Below, piece after piece: positions 63,079 through 64,000 of a DNA stretch of 64,000 nt. The first letter of the stretch is position 1. Every line of letters begins with the position of its first letter. A model generated the notes under the pieces. The model made no database searches, was not told the origin of the DNA, and was given only the letters and a program-made list of their open reading frames with translations. Source of the stretch: Lepidurus packardi (taxonomy: Eukaryota > Arthropoda > Branchiopoda > Notostraca > Triopsidae); assembly GCA_023053545.1 (NCBI GenBank), contig JAKZAN010000062.1:173518-237517 (forward strand). The letters are read 5' to 3'. The translations under genes and the position numbers were made by a program.

Positions 63079-64000
63079 ATGCTGGACATAAAAAAGATAC
63101 GATCAGATTTCCCTATTCTTTCTCAAAAGGTACATGGCAAACCATTAGTTTATTTTGATAATGGCGCAACAGGGCAGAAGCCCCAAGTAGTAATTGACGC
63201 CATATCAAATTATTACGAGACCATCAACGCAAACATTCACCGCGGTGTGCATACACTCAGTCAATTGGCAACAGATGCCTACGAACAAGCCCGGCTGAAA
63301 GTGCAAAATCACATCAACGCGAAACAATCATACGAAGTAATTTTTACCTCAGGCACAACGCATGGCGTGAACATGATTGCTTCAGGATTCGCTTCGCTAT
63401 TAAAAGCAGGCGATGAGGTTCTGGTTTCAGCGCTAGAGCACCATTCAAATATCGTTCCATGGCAGTTTTTGTGTGAACGAACTGGCGCAACCCTGAAAGT
63501 AATTCCAATGAATTTGGAAGGGGAGCTCATGATGGATCAGTTTGACCAACTGCTTTCGGAGAAAACCAAAATTGTTGCCGTGAACCACATTTCAAATGCT
63601 TTGGGAACGGTAAATCCCATAAAATATATAATTTCAGAATCGCACAAAGTTGGTGCTGTGGTGCTAATTGATGGCGCTCAAGCAGTGCCGCACCTTCGGC
63701 CAAATGTTCAGGATTTGGATTGCGATTTTTATGTGTTTTCTGGCCACAAAATGTGCGGCCCAACGGGTATTGGTGTTTTATATGGAAAGGAAGAATGGTT
63801 GAATAAATTGCCGCCTTATCAGGGTGGGGGCGAAATGATCAAGGAGGTTTCTTTCGAAAAATCTACTTATGCTGATTTGCCACATAAATTTGAAGCTGGA
63901 ACCCCAAATATTGCTGATGGAATTGCATTGGGAACAGCAATTGATTACTTAAATTCCATCGGATTTGATAATATTGCCCTTTACGAACAAGAATTGTTGG
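63079..64000 (+). CDS. sufS: SufS-type cysteine desulfurase (partial, runs off the right edge)
   Basis: The first 307 codons of a roughly 405-residue family. PLP-dependent group II cysteine desulfurase that gives sulfur to SufBCD: VYFDNGATGQKP at residue 25, NIHRGVHTLSQLATDAYE, FTSGTTHGVNMIA, LVSALEHHSNIVPWQ, DGAQAVPH (PLP-binding Asp and Gln/His), FSGHKMCGPTGIGVLYG with the Schiff-base Lys, and FEAGTPNIADGIAL. The active-site Cys loop near residue 360 is beyond the window. Start chosen at ATG 63079 by homology and promoter position. Confidence 0.95.
   Translation, partial: MLDIKKIRSDFPILSQKVHGKPLVYFDNGATGQKPQVVIDAISNYYETINANIHRGVHTLSQLATDAYEQARLKVQNHINAKQSYEVIFTSGTTHGVNMIASGFASLLKAGDEVLVSALEHHSNIVPWQFLCERTGATLKVIPMNLEGELMMDQFDQLLSEKTKIVAVNHISNALGTVNPIKYIISESHKVGAVVLIDGAQAVPHLRPNVQDLDCDFYVFSGHKMCGPTGIGVLYGKEEWLNKLPPYQGGGEMIKEVSFEKSTYADLPHKFEAGTPNIADGIALGTAIDYLNSIGFDNIALYEQELL

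Overview
This window looks like a chromosomal segment of a member of the Flavobacteriaceae (Flavobacterium-like Bacteroidota). The evidence is AT-rich DNA, TAnnTTTG-type -7 promoter boxes in front of many genes, type IX secretion C-terminal sorting domains, a glutaminyl-tRNA synthetase fused to YqeY, and lineage-typical families (DUF4837, DUF4175, GIN-domain proteins). No phage, IS element, CRISPR array or rRNA was seen. One tRNA gene (Cys, GCA) is present.

Layout. 1-1171: end of a surface-polysaccharide cluster on the minus strand (partial formyltransferase, family 2 glycosyltransferase). 1420-10899: three tandem, paralogous, very large secreted CotH-kinase-like proteins. 11044-15975: minus-strand operon with rmlD, rmlC, rmlA, a Wzz-like two-TM protein and a protein with a nucleoside-phosphorylase-like C-terminus. 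16045-18403: GH3-like acyl-adenylase and M23 peptidase, divergent from tatA. 18822-22295: operon rpiB, cation efflux, tex. 22296-23125: an unusually long gene-free region holding paired short repeats (candidate replication origin) and a separate hairpin-forming element with a 40-codon ORF. 23126-32657: rnr, GIN protein, LysE, tRNA-Cys, folB, glnS-yqeY, ytxH, SPFH protein, gltX. 32776-39314: DUF4175 protein, ybeY, mnmG and a methyltransferase, with parS-like palindromes abutting both ends of mnmG. 39399-51748: ompH-like lipoprotein, helicase (frameshifted), DoxX-like protein, holB, pgk, LysM transglycosylase, DUF4837, GNAT, OmpA-like protein, S41 protease (frameshifted), rnpA. 51896-56315: M1 peptidase, S8 peptidase, metallo-beta-lactamase-fold hydrolase. 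56468-64000: suf iron-sulfur cluster genes (sufA-like, sufB, sufC, sufD), two membrane proteins, and sufS running off the end.

How it fits together. Gene orientation switches at about 22.3-23.1 kb: mostly minus strand to the left and mostly plus strand to the right. This switch, the repeat-rich AT-rich gap located there, and two near-perfect parS sites 14-16 kb away together suggest the window spans the replication origin region. That is an inference; no dnaA, parA or parB lies in the window. Two otherwise intact housekeeping-type genes carry single-base insertions near their 5' ends, which may be assembly indels.
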